Assembly: GCF_000003815.2 (NCBI RefSeq)
Contig: NC_049991.1
Coordinates: forward strand, 17,976,647 to 18,040,646
Direction: 5' to 3'
Length of the DNA stretch: 64,000 nucleotides
Source of the DNA: Branchiostoma floridae
Taxonomy: Eukaryota; Chordata; Leptocardii; Amphioxiformes; Branchiostomatidae
This document shows positions 45,100 through 57,130 of the stretch, in pieces. Position numbers and translations under genes: made by a program. Position 1 is the first letter of the stretch, and each line of letters begins with the position of its first letter. The notes under the pieces were generated by a model, which worked only from the letters and a program-made list of their open reading frames with translations, was not told where the DNA came from and searched no databases.

Positions 45100-45150
45100 C
45101 TCAGTCATTCGAAAGACATGCAGGCGTGGCCGGCTAAGGAAGAAAATGCG
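45100..45150 (+). other. Possible non-coding 5' exon of gene C
   Basis: The sequence ends in AATGCG|GTAAGT at 45150/45151, a near-perfect donor. It is 0.67 kb upstream of the acceptor that precedes the gene C start. The 5' limit is unknown. Transcript evidence is needed. Confidence 0.3.
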
Positions 45151-45821
45151 GTAAGTCGTCCTTTTTCTGTTTAGAGCAAACCCTAAATGTAGGTACACGA
45201 TTGAAACAGTAAAAGACTAATCATGTACAAATACATCTGTTACAATTGTTTTAAGAGGAGGGAGGCATGTAAACGATAGATTTACTGGTACATAGCAAAT
45301 CTGTAGTTGTTCTGTTGCTCCAATAATTAAATGACAGCACTACAAGTAGTGGTATTCTACGTTTAGTGTCTAACGGCAACGTAATAGTATAAATACTGCA
45401 TTTAGTCCATGTAAGCAAAACATGCATATAAAATTATTGTTGGAAATACTGTATGTTAGTCATGGGGAACACTTGACTCTCTGACTGTTAGAAATTTAAA
45501 AAAAGAATAGCTTTGGTTGGGGTTAGGTTAAACATTGTTATATGTAAGAAAATCCTTCGACAGACAGTGAAGCAAGATCCATTTCTGCGAAGCAATACAG
45601 CGCTCATCATGTTACCAACTTGTTCCCGATCCTTGATGCTAATCAACATAGGTGAACCAAATTTTAAAACAGGCATAATGTTCTTGTTCTCAATAATACT
45701 TTACTGCTTCTCGTATGTTTTAGATTCATTGTTTTGTCCTTGGCCCCTGGCTTTTTCGTGACCCTACATGACCTCTGGTTACCTCTCTGTTATTTGTCCT
45801 TTTATTTTTTTGTTGACAGTA

Positions 45822-48800
45822 ATGCGATCTTCTCGGATGGCGACGGTGTTGGGGACGCTCACTACTGTGATGCTTGTGTCCCTCATGGTAACGTTTTTAT
45901 TGTTTCTATCAATGCTTGTCTAAGTGTTACTAATGTTGTTTCTTGACCAACATGCGAAGAGTCTTTATCCTTGTCGCTTACTTAAAATCGTTGCCGTACT
46001 TCTGAAAGACAGCCCACTACTTAATACCTTCTGTCCTGTTTCTAAACAGAGCTAATAGCAGTCGGAATCTAATCTACGAACTCACATTCAATAGTTCAGG
46101 GTTTTACCATGAGTAAATAATCAGCATAGTCCTTTGTTTTAACCAAGAAGGTTGCAAACCTCCTTGCTTTGACACACATCTCTACGTTACGCCTCGCGTA
46201 TTTATTAACCAAATATTCCGGGTAACCTTCGACAAGTATGTTGAGTTCTTTAATGCTTCCTGTGGTATTTATCAGTAATATTTACTTTATTTCAATTCGT
46301 GCCATGCAGAGTTTGGAACTATTCTACTCTACCGATCAACTGGATCTTCCGCCGTCACACAGGTGGATTCACCTGTTTGAGCAGGTCACGCACCCCAACT
46401 ACACCACGTTTGTGCTGAACAGAGAGCGGGAGTACCGCCAAGGAGACGTTCTTACTGCAGTAATACAGGCGAGAGACGCCAGCGGAAGACCGAAGACGTA
46501 CGGAGGAGACTTTTTCCGCGCGAAGGTCGTCAGTGTCCAGCCCAGAGAGGCGAGTAGCGCTGGGCACGTGACCGACCATGGGAACGGTACCTACACGGTG
46601 CAGTTCCCGCTGTACTGGACAGGGGGCGTGATGGTGAGTGCGCTTTCCATTGACGTCATACTAATAATAATTTGAACCTCCCAATGTCCATATTGGCGGG
46701 TGATTGTTTTAACTTTATCAAAGACATCTTTGTGTGATTTTACCGGCGTACACTGTAATCCAACAAGGCGCAGATGACGTTAAATAAATAGCATGTTTAT
46801 AAGCTAGTTCACGATTTGGATTGCGCATGTGCAGCGTAATGTATTGTGGGTAATAGGTCAAAGGCCATGGCCATTGGCATTCAACTTTGACCTATGACCC
46901 ACAATGTATCACAATGCATGCGCACGTTAAACCATGCTTACTGTCGACTTTGCCGGGTCCTCTACAAAAACAATCTACATAAATTTTGACGGTTTAAGAA
47001 AAACGAATACCAAACATTTTCATTTACGTGTTTATGTGTTTAATTCCAGGTGTCGGTGCAACTTGTCCATCCAAGCGAAGCAGTGATGGTACTACAGCGT
47101 GTGAGAGAGATCCCGAATAAGAGGATCTTCTTCTGCTCATTCGTTGACGTTAAAGCGAACATCGTTGCAGTTCAGCGGTGTTTTAGTTCTAAGCCTACGA
47201 ATCTACCCTCTAACCGACTGTGTGGTGTGACAAAACACGACACGAACTTCCAGTGGTTTTGTAAACGACCTGCCAGACTGCCTTGCTCTAGTATGTTAAA
47301 GTGCTGGTGGAAACAGAATGAGACATACGACCAGGTCACGACTCTCGTGTCTCCAACTGAAAGAAAACTCTTTGAAAGGTATCATTCTCGATTTTCCTCA
47401 TTTGTCCAATGTCTTTTGCTACATCTAGGTATGGGGGTATAACTTTCCATTAACTAGTTACATTCAAAAACTAGTTAACAAAAATGAATTAAACCTTTAG
47501 AATAATAAAGTTCCATCAAAAGGTTTGTCTTTACTCATAACTCATACTTTGTCTCCAAGATATTTCTGTTTTTTTTTTTCAAGATTTCGGTCTTTTCTTT
47601 TCTCAAAGTTTTGTATTTGCTATCTATTCACTGATATATATATGACATGACTACGTGTCTGAATTGTATTCTTGTTCTTGTTTTGTTACTGGTTAACACC
47701 CCTTGTGTTTGTTAGGGCAATCCACCCAGGGCGCGGTACTGCTGTTTTATTGGCCGTTCCTTAAGGCCCCCTCTCACTTGACGTGCGGCACGCTTGCGGC
47801 ATTGCTGCGTTCGGAAGATGCTCAACGAATTTCAGAGATAAAGAACGAATTTTCTTACTTGTTGTATATTTTGTCGTCTTTTATGTTATACTTTTACGTA
47901 TTGCGCAATATCTGAATCATAAAAAATCGAAGAAAATAACAAAACAGTGACGCAGTGAACGAACGCAGCAATGCCGCAAGCGTGCCGCACGTCAAGTGAG
48001 AGGGGGCCTTTAGGTGTTGTAACACCTCTTCCTTGAACTTGACGGGGTCTGTATTCTGACATACCACCTTCCTTCCAACAGTCCTTACTTAGAGGCAGAG
48101 CTGGAAGAAGACACCCCAATTGCAAGACAACCTATTCATGTCATGGTGCCGAGACAGTCTGCTGCTAAACGTCTTCCCGAGTGTTCTAATAAGACCACGC
48201 CTGACGCCCCACACCAAGGGTACTGGTCCGGAAATGTCTGGAAGTCCTCAGTTTGTAGTGTCAGGATATTCAAGAAGCAGGAGATGTCGAGGTGCCTTGC
48301 CAAGAAAACGGTTTACCTTCACGGCGACTCCACCCTCCGACAGTGGTATCTTCGGCTGGTCAGGGTTATACCGACGCGCAGGCGTGGAAACGATCATGCA
48401 GGTCGGACTATGTTTCCTTTTTCTTTTGATTGACTGATCGATCAATTGATTCATTGATTCTTTTTTCATCCAATCAGCAGTCGCATTAATCAATCAGTGG
48501 AATAATAAATCAAATGGCGTTTATTGATTATGAAATGCATCCCTATTGTACGGTTGTTTCGTACGTTAACAAGACATATTATGCAAACGGTTTCGTGATT
48601 TTCGTTCATACAAGCATTATACGACATATCCTCTCAAAATGCGGCTATCGGAAAACAGTTGTGTTGATTCTTAGTTTAAAACTGAATAGACCGTTTTCAC
48701 ACTTCCCATAATACATTGCGACAGGGTTCCGGATATGGATGTTGACTGGGATGTACCACCCTTGCCCAGGGTGCGAAACCAGGGTGAAACCAGCTAAAAC

Positions 48801-50001
48801 CTTCAGTACGAGGGCGGCAAAGCATATAAACTTATGACTTGTCCGGGAAATATAGTAAAACTATTATTAGGGCTGAGAATTTTCCAATTTTTGTGGTCAG
48901 AAGTATAAACTAGCAAGCCGGCACCACTGTGGCTGTTAGTTGGTTTCACCCGATGACCTCATGGGTCACGACTTGCGTTTCGTCTCAGGCCTTTGTTCTT
49001 TGTTGTCAGAAAGTGATTTTTACCATGTCCCGTGCACTGTAACTATATTTGCTAGACAAATCATTAGTTTCATTAGTAATATATGCTTTGCCGCCCTCGT
49101 ACTGAAGGTNNNNNNNNNNNNNNNNNNNNNNNNNNNNNNNNNNNNNNNNNNNNNNNNNNNNNNNNNNNNNNNNNNNNNNNNNNNNNNNNNNNNNNNNNNN
49201 NNNNNNNNNCCCTGGTTTCGCACCCTGGGCTGAGCTACAGAATATCCCAGTCAACATCCATATCCGGAACCCTGTCTCAATGTATTATGGGAAGTGTGAA
49301 AAGGTCTATTGATTTTTTATCTTAATCATAGATTATCAATCTATATTTTACAACATAACACACACGATGGTGGCTATCATCTGGAGGCTGTGATTGAGAC
49401 TATTCTTACTCCCCCTATACATATACTATACATCCCCCTTCCGAGGGGCAAACTAATAACAGAACTCTTTATCGTTACAGGCCCGGCAACAGCTGTGAAC
49501 AACCGCTGGAACATCGCCATCCACTACCGCTTTCACGGATTTCCTATACAGGTCACGACAGTGCTGAATTTTCGGCAAATTCGTTATGTTGTTGACGAGC
49601 TCAACTCCATCCGTGGCGGCCCAAACACAACCATAGTTCTGGGTCTGTGGGCTCACTTTACGGCTGAACCTCTAGAGATGTTCCGGGCTCGAGTCTTCGC
49701 CATACAGAGCGCCATACGTCGTCTTCTCCAGCGCAGTCCCGGCACGCGGGTGTTCGTGAGAACTGGAACGACGCGAGAGCACAAACATTCCAAGTTAGAG
49801 TATTACCTGTTAGCAAGCGACTGGTTGGCATATCAAGTAACCCAGGAAATAAGGGAGATATTCAGGACAGAGAAGAACGTGGTTGTGTTGGACACGTGGG
49901 ACATGAGCGTGTGTCAATGGGGACATGATAATGTTCACCCGGGACCCGCCATGGTAGACAGTCAACTCAACATGCTACTGTCTCATATATGCCCCAAGTA
50001 G
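45822..50001 (+). CDS. NXPE-like: NXPE-like gene C (neurexophilin / PC-esterase protein)
   Basis: Exons 45822-45887, 46310-46633, 47050-47378, 48082-48401 and 49481-50001, phases 0, 0, 2, 1, 519 codons plus stop. The anchor is VLGTLTTVMLVSLM. The neurexophilin-like region is very close to A and B in exon 2, but exon 3 is clearly more diverged. The PC-esterase region has HGDSTLRQW (Ser about 323) and VVLDTWDMSVCQW, and DNVHPGP supplies DxxH. An AATAAA lies at 50212-50217. Intron 4 contains a large inverted repeat with a 100-N gap, so intron length and the exon 4-5 link rest on phase and homology. Confidence 0.84.
46822..46924. repeat. Palindromic element in intron 2 of gene C
   Basis: Arms 46822-46863 and 46885-46924 (gtattgtgggtaataggtca and tgacctatgacccacaat, with gcgcatg ends). 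Foldback-type. Confidence 0.7.
47764..48009. mobile_element. PIF/Harbinger-like MITE (AGGCCCCCTCTCAC ends), copy 2
   Basis: 246 bp, nearly identical to 37619-37863, flanked by TTA (47761-47763 and 48010-48012). It sits in intron 3 of gene C, about 70 bp before exon 4. Confidence 0.88.
48685..49310. mobile_element. Long inverted-repeat element in intron 4 of gene C
   Basis: Outer arms AATAGACC...ttcacacttcccataata and its complement ending GGTCTATT. Arms of roughly 110 bp include ggatatggatgttgactggg / cccagtcaacatccatatcc. A further arm pair, gtacgagggcggcaaagcat / atgctttgccgccctcgtac, lies inside. The centre holds the N gap. This is a MITE-like or foldback transposon. Confidence 0.75.
49110..49209. 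other. Assembly gap (100 N)
   Basis: Exactly 100 Ns, the usual placeholder for a gap of unknown size. It lies at the inner edge of a long inverted repeat, which probably caused the break. Confidence 0.95.
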
Positions 50002-50576
50002 CACAACTGTTTTAGCCACCAAATCAAGCTATCTGAGAGAGAGAGAAAAAACTCAGCATAAAGTTCTAAATTGCAGATTCTTTTAATGACATGGTTGTAA
50101 AATGCAACTTACCATATTAAAGGAGTTTATGTAAAATGCCAATGAAAAGAAATTTATATAAAATGCTAATGATAAATTCAACTAATAGTTCTTTCAAATA
50201 TTTGACTTGTAAATAAAAACATCATGACACTGACAACAAGCTTGCGTTAAATGCGAAACTTACACATATTCGATTAATATCTTCACACATCAGGTAGAGT
50301 GTTTGTGAACCGAGCAGTCCTTCATCTTACTTTATCGTTGTTTCCTAGTGTCCTATGAAAAACTTCCTCAGTCGAGATGAATTAGCCAAGCACCATGTTT
50401 CTTGGAGCTTACAAGAGTTTGTGCAAATCAAAGATTGTCCCTTCTAGAATTCAACCAACTAAGGTCCGTTATGTTTAGTGCAGTATTTTGATTACACCGG
50501 ACTAAGGTTCATTCTACTTTTCCAGGCGTCATTTTCCTTCATGATGTTCTGTTTAATATGTTCTGGTTTATTTTAC
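50002..50576. other. Between gene C and V14 (convergent 3' regions)
   Basis: 3' UTR of gene C with AATAAA at 50212-50217. No terminal exon for V14 is visible here. Confidence 0.45.
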
Positions 50577-51856
50577 CTGTCTGCACAGTCTAGCCTGGAG
50601 TCCAGTCCTGTTCGCTGAGTAGCGACCTTGGGGAGCGGAACAAAGCGAACAGGACTGGACTCCAGGCTAGCACAGTCTGCTTCGGAAGATGAAGAAGAAC
50701 CGCTTCCTTCTGTTTCGTCAATAAAGCAGATGTCCTCAGCACTCACAGTACTCTCTGTGCTTTGGCTCGACGTGAGCGCCTCAACAATCAATGATCTTTG
50801 TGTCGTGTCGTCTTCTGTACTCGAATCAGAGTCATCATCTGTTGGTACTACTTCAACCTCTACAGGCGGTATGACAATGTTGTCAGTGAATGAATCACAG
50901 TCTTTATCCTCTATTGATGGAATTTCTATGGTAAGGACGTCCTCTTGGAGTTTTTCAGTCAGCAGCTCCTCTATGTTGACGTACGTTGCACCGTCGTCTT
51001 TAGAAGAGGCGCGCTGTTCTTGTATGGTTAAGATGATTTGCCGCGCCGCGCCGACGACAATCATGAGAAAACAGAGGGAGACGAGGACCGGGCCGATGAT
51101 GTTGAGCGGCACCAGGGGATGATCGTACAGCGTGAAGGCCAGGAGGGTCATGAGGATGCTGGGGATGAGGAGGACTGTACCGCAGATCAGCGGCCCCTGG
51201 CGACTGCACTGCAGCTTGCCGGCGTTGCCACACGTTTCAAGTTTCAAAGCGCGCCTCCTACGTTTGCGAAACGGGCTCCCCTCTCCTCCGTCGTCCTCCG
51301 AAGAACAGCCATTTGGGTAAGAGTCTCCGATCAAAACGTTCCGTTCTTCTTCCTCTCCATCTCCTTCTTGCAACCCTCTCACGTCTTCTTCTACAGTGCT
51401 ACAAATTCCCTGTTGACTCTTTACTTCATTGTCCTCAGTAATATCCTCAATGATCTTGCTCCTTTCATCCTGAAGACCCATTTGTGATTTCTCGCCACTT
51501 TTGCAGCCCGGACAGTGGACATGCCTTTCTTCAGAACCCCCGGCACGTCTACGACAACAGCCCTTCTTAACTCTGCTTCTTTCTTGTAATTGTAAGTATT
51601 GCTGTATGTCTTGAGCGTTGTCGTCAAGACCGATTCTAATTCGACCCGTTCCTGTGTTATGTTTACCATGATGCCGACACGAAGGCTTGTGCTTGACGGA
51701 CTTCTGCTGACGCTTGTTTCCCTTGGTCTTGTCTTTGCTGCGGGAACGGGAACGTTTGCGACCGCTGTTCTTCGTCTTCCGCCGTCCGGTGTTCCGTTTC
51801 CGACGAGTCTTCGTCTTTGGTATGGCCTCGCGATGTCTGTAGCCAATCGGAGGCAT
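50577..51856 (-). CDS. V14: divergent two-TM exon with long basic head, phase-2 donor
   Basis: ATG of MPPIGYRHRE. The exon codes 426 residues plus two bases. Residues 1-120 are Lys/Arg-rich (RKRNTGRRKTKNSGRKR; SRSRSKDKTKG), followed by an acidic stretch at 135-190. TM1 is about 221-243 and TM2 about 250-271 (NIIGPVLVSLCFLMIVVG), with the same tight TM pair as V1-V13. The tail is acidic and Ser/Thr-rich. The donor is AG|GTAAAA with GT at 50576-50575, phase 2, so the exon continues in spliced mRNA. Its 3' exon is not identified; the constant exon at 2160-2382 is possible but 48 kb away, across three opposite-strand genes. The TM pair also resembles TMEM200/TMEM171-like proteins; I cannot decide. 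Confidence 0.65.
50590..50670. repeat. Perfect palindrome inside the V14 coding tail
   Basis: Arms 50590-50616 and 50644-50670 (ctagcctggagtccagtcct and its complement), 27 bases each, with a 27-base loop. It is translated in frame as the last part of the V14 exon. Confidence 0.85.
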
Positions 51857-54343
51857 CTTCCGACGTAAACTTGCTGATCAATGAAGCTGAAGATTCTTCA
51901 GTTTCCTTCCTCAGACTCAAACAGGACAGATGGCCGCTCGACTGTCTAGTGTAACACTCACAAAACATTCAGTGATAAAAAATAAAGACACCGGCCTTGA
52001 GGTTGACAGCATACACCGAGCGATGAGCGGCTGGGACACAAGACACGGTGCAACGTAAAATGAACTTTTCCCCTGAAATCTTCATCGTAGTTCATGTGAT
52101 TTACAATAAATATCTTGTAAATCTGTTTTAAAGAATTCAGCGACATCGACTCGTTATTCTTTGGTGAGATAGAATACAAAGGTTTGTCCTTGTGTGACTG
52201 CCTTTCGATGATTAAACGCGTTGGATTGGAAACCTTGCTTTGTCGGTTATGTCTGAAGACAGTCCCCCGCTCACAAGCCTACTGTCTATGACATTGTTTC
52301 TAAAGGTCATCTCTGTCCGTTAGTATTCTATAGCAATATATAATCTACCAATCCATCCTTCCATCTTTATCCACAATGCGTTGTTATGCTCGTGGCTGAT
52401 AGGTTTATATGGATAGCTTACCTCAACGATGTGTCAAGTATAGTGAGTCCCATATGATTTTGACCTTTTGCGTGACAATTTATGAGTTATGTATTAATGA
52501 ATAAGGCCACAATAAGTTGATGTTATGGATGACATCCCTTGGTTATTTAAAATTTAACATGCTGCAAGAGAGGAAAAGGGAAGGCAAGCAAAAACATAAT
52601 AATAAATGATGAAAACACACACACACCCCTAATTTCACTAACGCTTGTCAGGTGTCCCTGATATTGTTTCTGAGTACAAATTATCAAGACACTTCTTATG
52701 GTCACTTATTATGTAGATAATTATCAGCATTAAACACAAAGATCAAGAACCTTGTGTATAGTAAGGGCTCTGCAACAGACTTGAGTCAGTCTACAGATGT
52801 GTACAGTCCCATGTGGCAGAGACTGTCATTCTCGTATAGGACTGTTTAGCAACAGTCGACGCTGTAGGGCTGATATCAATTAGTATTTTACCATGGCCAA
52901 TATTGACCGAAGGAGGCCATATATGTATCAGCATTAAACACAAAGACCAAGAATCTTGTGTATAGTGATCACCTGCCCACATAGCCATAGACCAGATTTC
53001 AATAACCTCCTGCATGTGCGGTTTGTCTTTTTGTATAGACCGGGGCGTGGAGTAGTGTATAACACAAAGACTGTCTCCGACTTATTGTTGAATAATGATC
53101 ATATACAATGTATAGCCAATCTATCTATCCATATACATATTATGTACTATATCTATACATAAAACATCAACAGAATGTTTCACACAAAACAAAAAGCAAA
53201 GTTTAATATCATCGTCACATCCCATACTAAGTCATAAGATTCAATATAATACATACAAATATTATGTTTCATATAGTTTCGATGGATATTTCCACACGAA
53301 TAAATACGCAACAAATTAAATCGTCACTATAAGCTTTTAAAAACATAAGATATGCCCTACAGCGTCTCATTGCTAGGGGGCAGTGTTGTCTCTAATTCTA
53401 ACACACAACTTAGGCCTTAAGATATTCATTAGAGCTTCAATCTTAGAATACTGCTCTAGCTACAAGAATTGAACGTTAGTAATCAATTCTTTGAGTTCCT
53501 AAATGACAGTAACGGCCGACAATACTGTAAAATGGCAATGCCATTATGTTATGGCGTAAGAAAGTCAAATAAGAATCCCTCTCACGAACAGTCTTTGATT
53601 AAAAACTCCTATTTATATCAAACATATCGTGGGTACTGCTAGCTACTTCTGAAGAATAATGTAGCTAACCTATGGTAAATGTACATCATAGTTAAAGCCG
53701 TGAATGCGTAGTCTGCTTCCGTGTGTGCGTTTTCACGCTTTTGGCCTCTTACTCGATGGAGAAGGAAGAAAATGCACGACTTAAGCTCTGTTCTAAAGCC
53801 TAACTTAGATTATTTGAACCAATCAGATACTTTGCCGTTGACCAGATATCTGTTTTATTCTGTTCGTCTGGCTGCCTGTCTGATTTTTTTTCGTGAAAAC
53901 ATTTGCCTACCGCTTATGACAGAATTTGACAATAAGAAAATTTCACTTTTTGATGTTGGCCCAGTCTATCGTATCTGTTTGTTTCATCGTCTGTCTCTCT
54001 ATATTTTTTTTCTGTCTGCAATGGTTATCTTTTCTTGAAAATATTCGCCTACCGCATCTAAAGCTTCTGAAGTTCTGACAATAAAAGAAATTACACTGTC
54101 TGAGGTTGGCCCAGTCTTTCCTATCTGTTTGTTTCACTGTCTGTCATGCTTTTCTTCTCTGTCATGTTTTTTCTTTTCTTGTAAATATTCGCCTACCGCA
54201 TATAACACTTCTATAGGAAAATTACACTGTTTACTGTTGGCCCAGTCTTATCCTTGTTTCGCCGTCTGTTTCTCTGTGATGTTTTTCCTCTCATGTTCTT
54301 TTCGTCTGTCATGTTGTTTTTTCTCTTGACAACGTTAGCCTAC
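51857..54343. other. Upstream of V14; no gene seen
   Basis: AT-rich. A 42-bp direct duplication (52722-52762 and 52927-52968) flanks the dispersed repeat copy at 52771-52922. At 53930-54300 there are repeated ttgttggcccagtct / cctaccgc-type segments (degenerate repeats of roughly 110-130 bp). Confidence 0.45.
52771..52922 (+). repeat. Dispersed repeat, copy 2
   Basis: Matches 38078-38226 (gacgctgtagggctgatatc and caatattgaccgaagg). It is flanked by a 42-bp direct duplication containing atcagcattaaacacaaaga. Confidence 0.65.
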
Positions 54344-54645
54344 CGCGGACGCCAGGACAGTTTCTATTCCCCGCTCGACGCCCTCGAGGTACTCTAGCAT
54401 GGGCCTGTTGGTCTTGTGCTGGTAGTAGCGCGTGCGGAAGTGCTTGTCGTTGATGGTCCTCCGCACGTCGTCCCGCACGCAGTCGGGCAGGTAGTACAGC
54501 ACACGGCCCATGTCGGTCCCTAGCAGGATGCCCGCCTCCGTGTAGGTCCCGTCCTGAACCTCCTTGTACGTCTTCTCCATCTTCTCCGTCAGCAGGCTGT
54601 ACATGAACTCGTACATCGCCACGTAGTCCTTGTGGGCCATCGCAC
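54344..54645 (-). CDS. Unrecognised exon, possibly first coding exon
   Basis: GC-rich relative to its surroundings. The acceptor cccaaacag precedes the exon, with AG at 54647-54646. The first ATG is at 54640-54638 (MAHKDYVAMYEFMYSLLTEK). The frame stays open to a donor GCG|GTAGGC (GT at 54343-54342, phase 0). It codes about 99 residues, mostly helical and charged (DGTYTEAGILLGTDMGRVLY; LPDCVRDDVRRTINDKHFRT). No signal peptide, membrane segment or named domain is recognised. Strong third-position GC and codon regularity support it. The next exons should lie to the left on the minus strand or outside my recognition; the start could also lie in an earlier exon. Confidence 0.6.
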
Positions 54646-55220
54646 CTGTTTGGGAGGGAGGGGGATAAGTCAGAGGGTGAACGAAAGAGCGAGTAGTACA
54701 AGGAAAAAGTAAGTCGAATTGTTTTCTGTCAATTACTGTACATGAACCAGAATATCACAACGTAGTCTTCCATTTGCTCTAATTATTGATAAGCATTTCG
54801 TTCTTAAGCAACGGATTTCTAAATAATCTTTTGATGAAAGTTGGAAAGAACGCCCACTGTATGACGTCATGTATTGACGTGTACCTTCCTCCTTCTTTGT
54901 GTAATTTTCTTTTCCCATACTTTCGGCGTAATGTTGTTTTTTCCACACATTCCCTTCTTCCTTACATTAAGTTACAATCCATCTTGAATCGCCCCTTGGG
55001 CTTTGCCAGCCTTCGTGCATCCCAAGTAAACACGGCTGTGCCGTTTCCGGCGCCTTTCACTTAAGTTCTGTGTTCTTTATGGCTCACACAAACACCGCGT
55101 AGCTGCCCGGGTAACCTTTACTCTCCTCACATCGTTTCTCACAGGCTGCGGGGCTCGCGTGTCTAAACAGTGCGCCCTGCCATCGTACATCAACCGTGCG
55201 AATTTCTGAAGACATTCGTA
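54646..55220. other. Upstream of the unrecognised exon
   Basis: No further exon is identified with confidence. Confidence 0.35.
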
Positions 55221-55465
55221 ATACCCCAGTTCCACTAGACGGCGATCGCGCTGCGTTCTCACTGCGACATATATAGGATATGTGTAACCTTCACTTTCAT
55301 ATTGGGTGTATCACACAAAACGTAAAGGTGTGACTGAGAAGACAAAAAAAAACACGAAGTGTGAAAAGATTCGTTTTTTTTCTATACAATTCGTTGAGCG
55401 ATCTGTCAATTTATAGGTCGCAGAGAGAGCGCAGTGAGAGCGCCGTCGTAGTTGGAAGGGGGTAT
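55221..55465. mobile_element. MITE, related to 31367-31611
   Basis: ATACCCC...GGGGTAT ends with TA on both sides. Internal ggcgatcgcgctgcgttctc and tcgcagagagagcgcagtgag segments correspond to the copy at 31367-31611. Confidence 0.7.
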
Positions 55466-55466
55466 T

Positions 55467-55730
55467 AAGCTAGAGAAATATATCCAACCCCGACGTGGAA
55501 AACAAATTACTTTCGGAAGCTAGAGAATTACATTCGTAAGCTATAGAAATATATCCATCCCTGACTTTGAAAACAAATTGCATTCGTAAGCTAGAGAATT
55601 ACATCTAGTAAGCAAGAAAAATATTTCCATCCCTGACTTGGAATACAAATTAAGTTCGGAAGCTAGAGAATTACATTAGTAAGCAAGAGAAATATAGTCA
55701 TCCTTCACTTGGAAAACAACAACGCGAAAG
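55467..55730. repeat. Tandem repeat, period 71-72 bp, about 3.5 copies
   Basis: Units begin at about 55467, 55538, 55610 and 55681 with aagc(t/a)agagaaatata, followed by ccatccctgacttgg and aagctagagaattaca. It starts right at the end of the preceding MITE. Confidence 0.85.
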
Positions 55731-57110
55731 AACGAAAATGGTGGAGTTATTCCCAAAAGTTGTGATTAAAAACATCTGGTGTAAGAGAATTTCTCTTCAA
55801 TATGTATCATAAAGCAGTGAAGAACTAAATTTTCGAAAAGTTATGATTGTTGACGAAAGATAATATAACATACATCCTACACTAGGTTCAAACTTCACAT
55901 CATGATACATAGCATGTCACTTCTGAACAAACAACATGTGGCATGCCTTTCTACATCAACTATGCATTTTCCAGTCATACATAAGGAGAACTAAGCTACA
56001 GTGAATTAAAAAAAAAAAAAATTTTAAGATTTTTTTTTCACATTATACCAAATCACATGTGCACAATGATATAATTTAGCATGATACTTCGCATCAGGCT
56101 CATTAATATAAAGCAACATCATGTTTCTATTGAATTCATATATGCAATTTTTTTTCAACAATTACAAAACACACATATGAAAAACGCACTTATATGCATT
56201 ATATATCAACATAGCACCACATATATTGCTGATTCCATCCACTCTTTTACTTAAGACAATCATATTTCAAAAGCAGTTGACGGAATTATATTGTAACAAC
56301 AAAATAAAAAGAGAAAGAGAAAAATAAAAATAAAAATAAAAGTTGTGTGTGTGTGGCATGCTTACCCAGCGCATAATCCATTGTAACTGGTTGGTTGGTT
56401 CACACACACTGCAGACAAAGTAATGGTCAGACGTGCACAGCAACTCCACAGCCTAGTGCAAAGCAAGACGGTTAGCCGAGGGGCCGGCACAACACAACAT
56501 GCACAGCTACGTACGGGAGTAGCAACTGCACAAGAAATATATATACGGGGAGGAAATATCTAGTGGGGGAAATAACGTCAAAAGTTATTTTCAACGGTTA
56601 TCTTGAATAAACCTAGGCGTGTGCCCAAACCACCAGACGACCGCAGAAGTATTCCTTATAAGGCATGTGGTGCAAAAACAAGCCTGAAGACACCCCCATA
56701 CATAACTTCACCCTGACTCTTGTGTGTTGCTTGTAAGTGGAATGTTCCATTATATCAAGGGGGAGGAGCAGTAGCATAAGATTTTAATACTGTTACAATA
56801 AGTCGCCAAGAATGTACTACATGTATATTAAAACTGTCATTTTGGGAAGATTAGATTACTAGTACAATGTGAAATGCCAAAGTTTTTTGAATCTTTGTAG
56901 TGCTTGTTTAAAGAAAATATTGGTGTTTATTTTCGTCGGTGGTATTGGACACCCCTCTAGCGGAATGTATTGGGCTGCACTTGTGAACCTAGCACATTCC
57001 AGAGCGCGGTGTCGGACGTTTTCCGCTGTGTGGGTCAGAGCGTACGTCAGCGGCAACCAGAAAATATATCATGATCAACAGCGCGATGCTTAAGGGGATA
57101 GCCTTAACAC
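55731..57110. other. AT-rich intergenic DNA
   Basis: No gene is recognised. A/T runs lie near 56006-56038. A possible exon boundary near 56340-56460 on the minus strand is not supported enough to call. Confidence 0.35.
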
Positions 57111-57130
57111 CGGGTTTCTCGGTGGGCGGC

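Noticed and set aside
55077-55262. Arg-rich minus-strand frame
   Set aside because: Its 5' part lies in a MITE; no splice sites or homology.
55467-55730. CRISPR-like repeat spacing
   Set aside because: Units are contiguous tandem repeats in a eukaryotic genome, without unique spacers.
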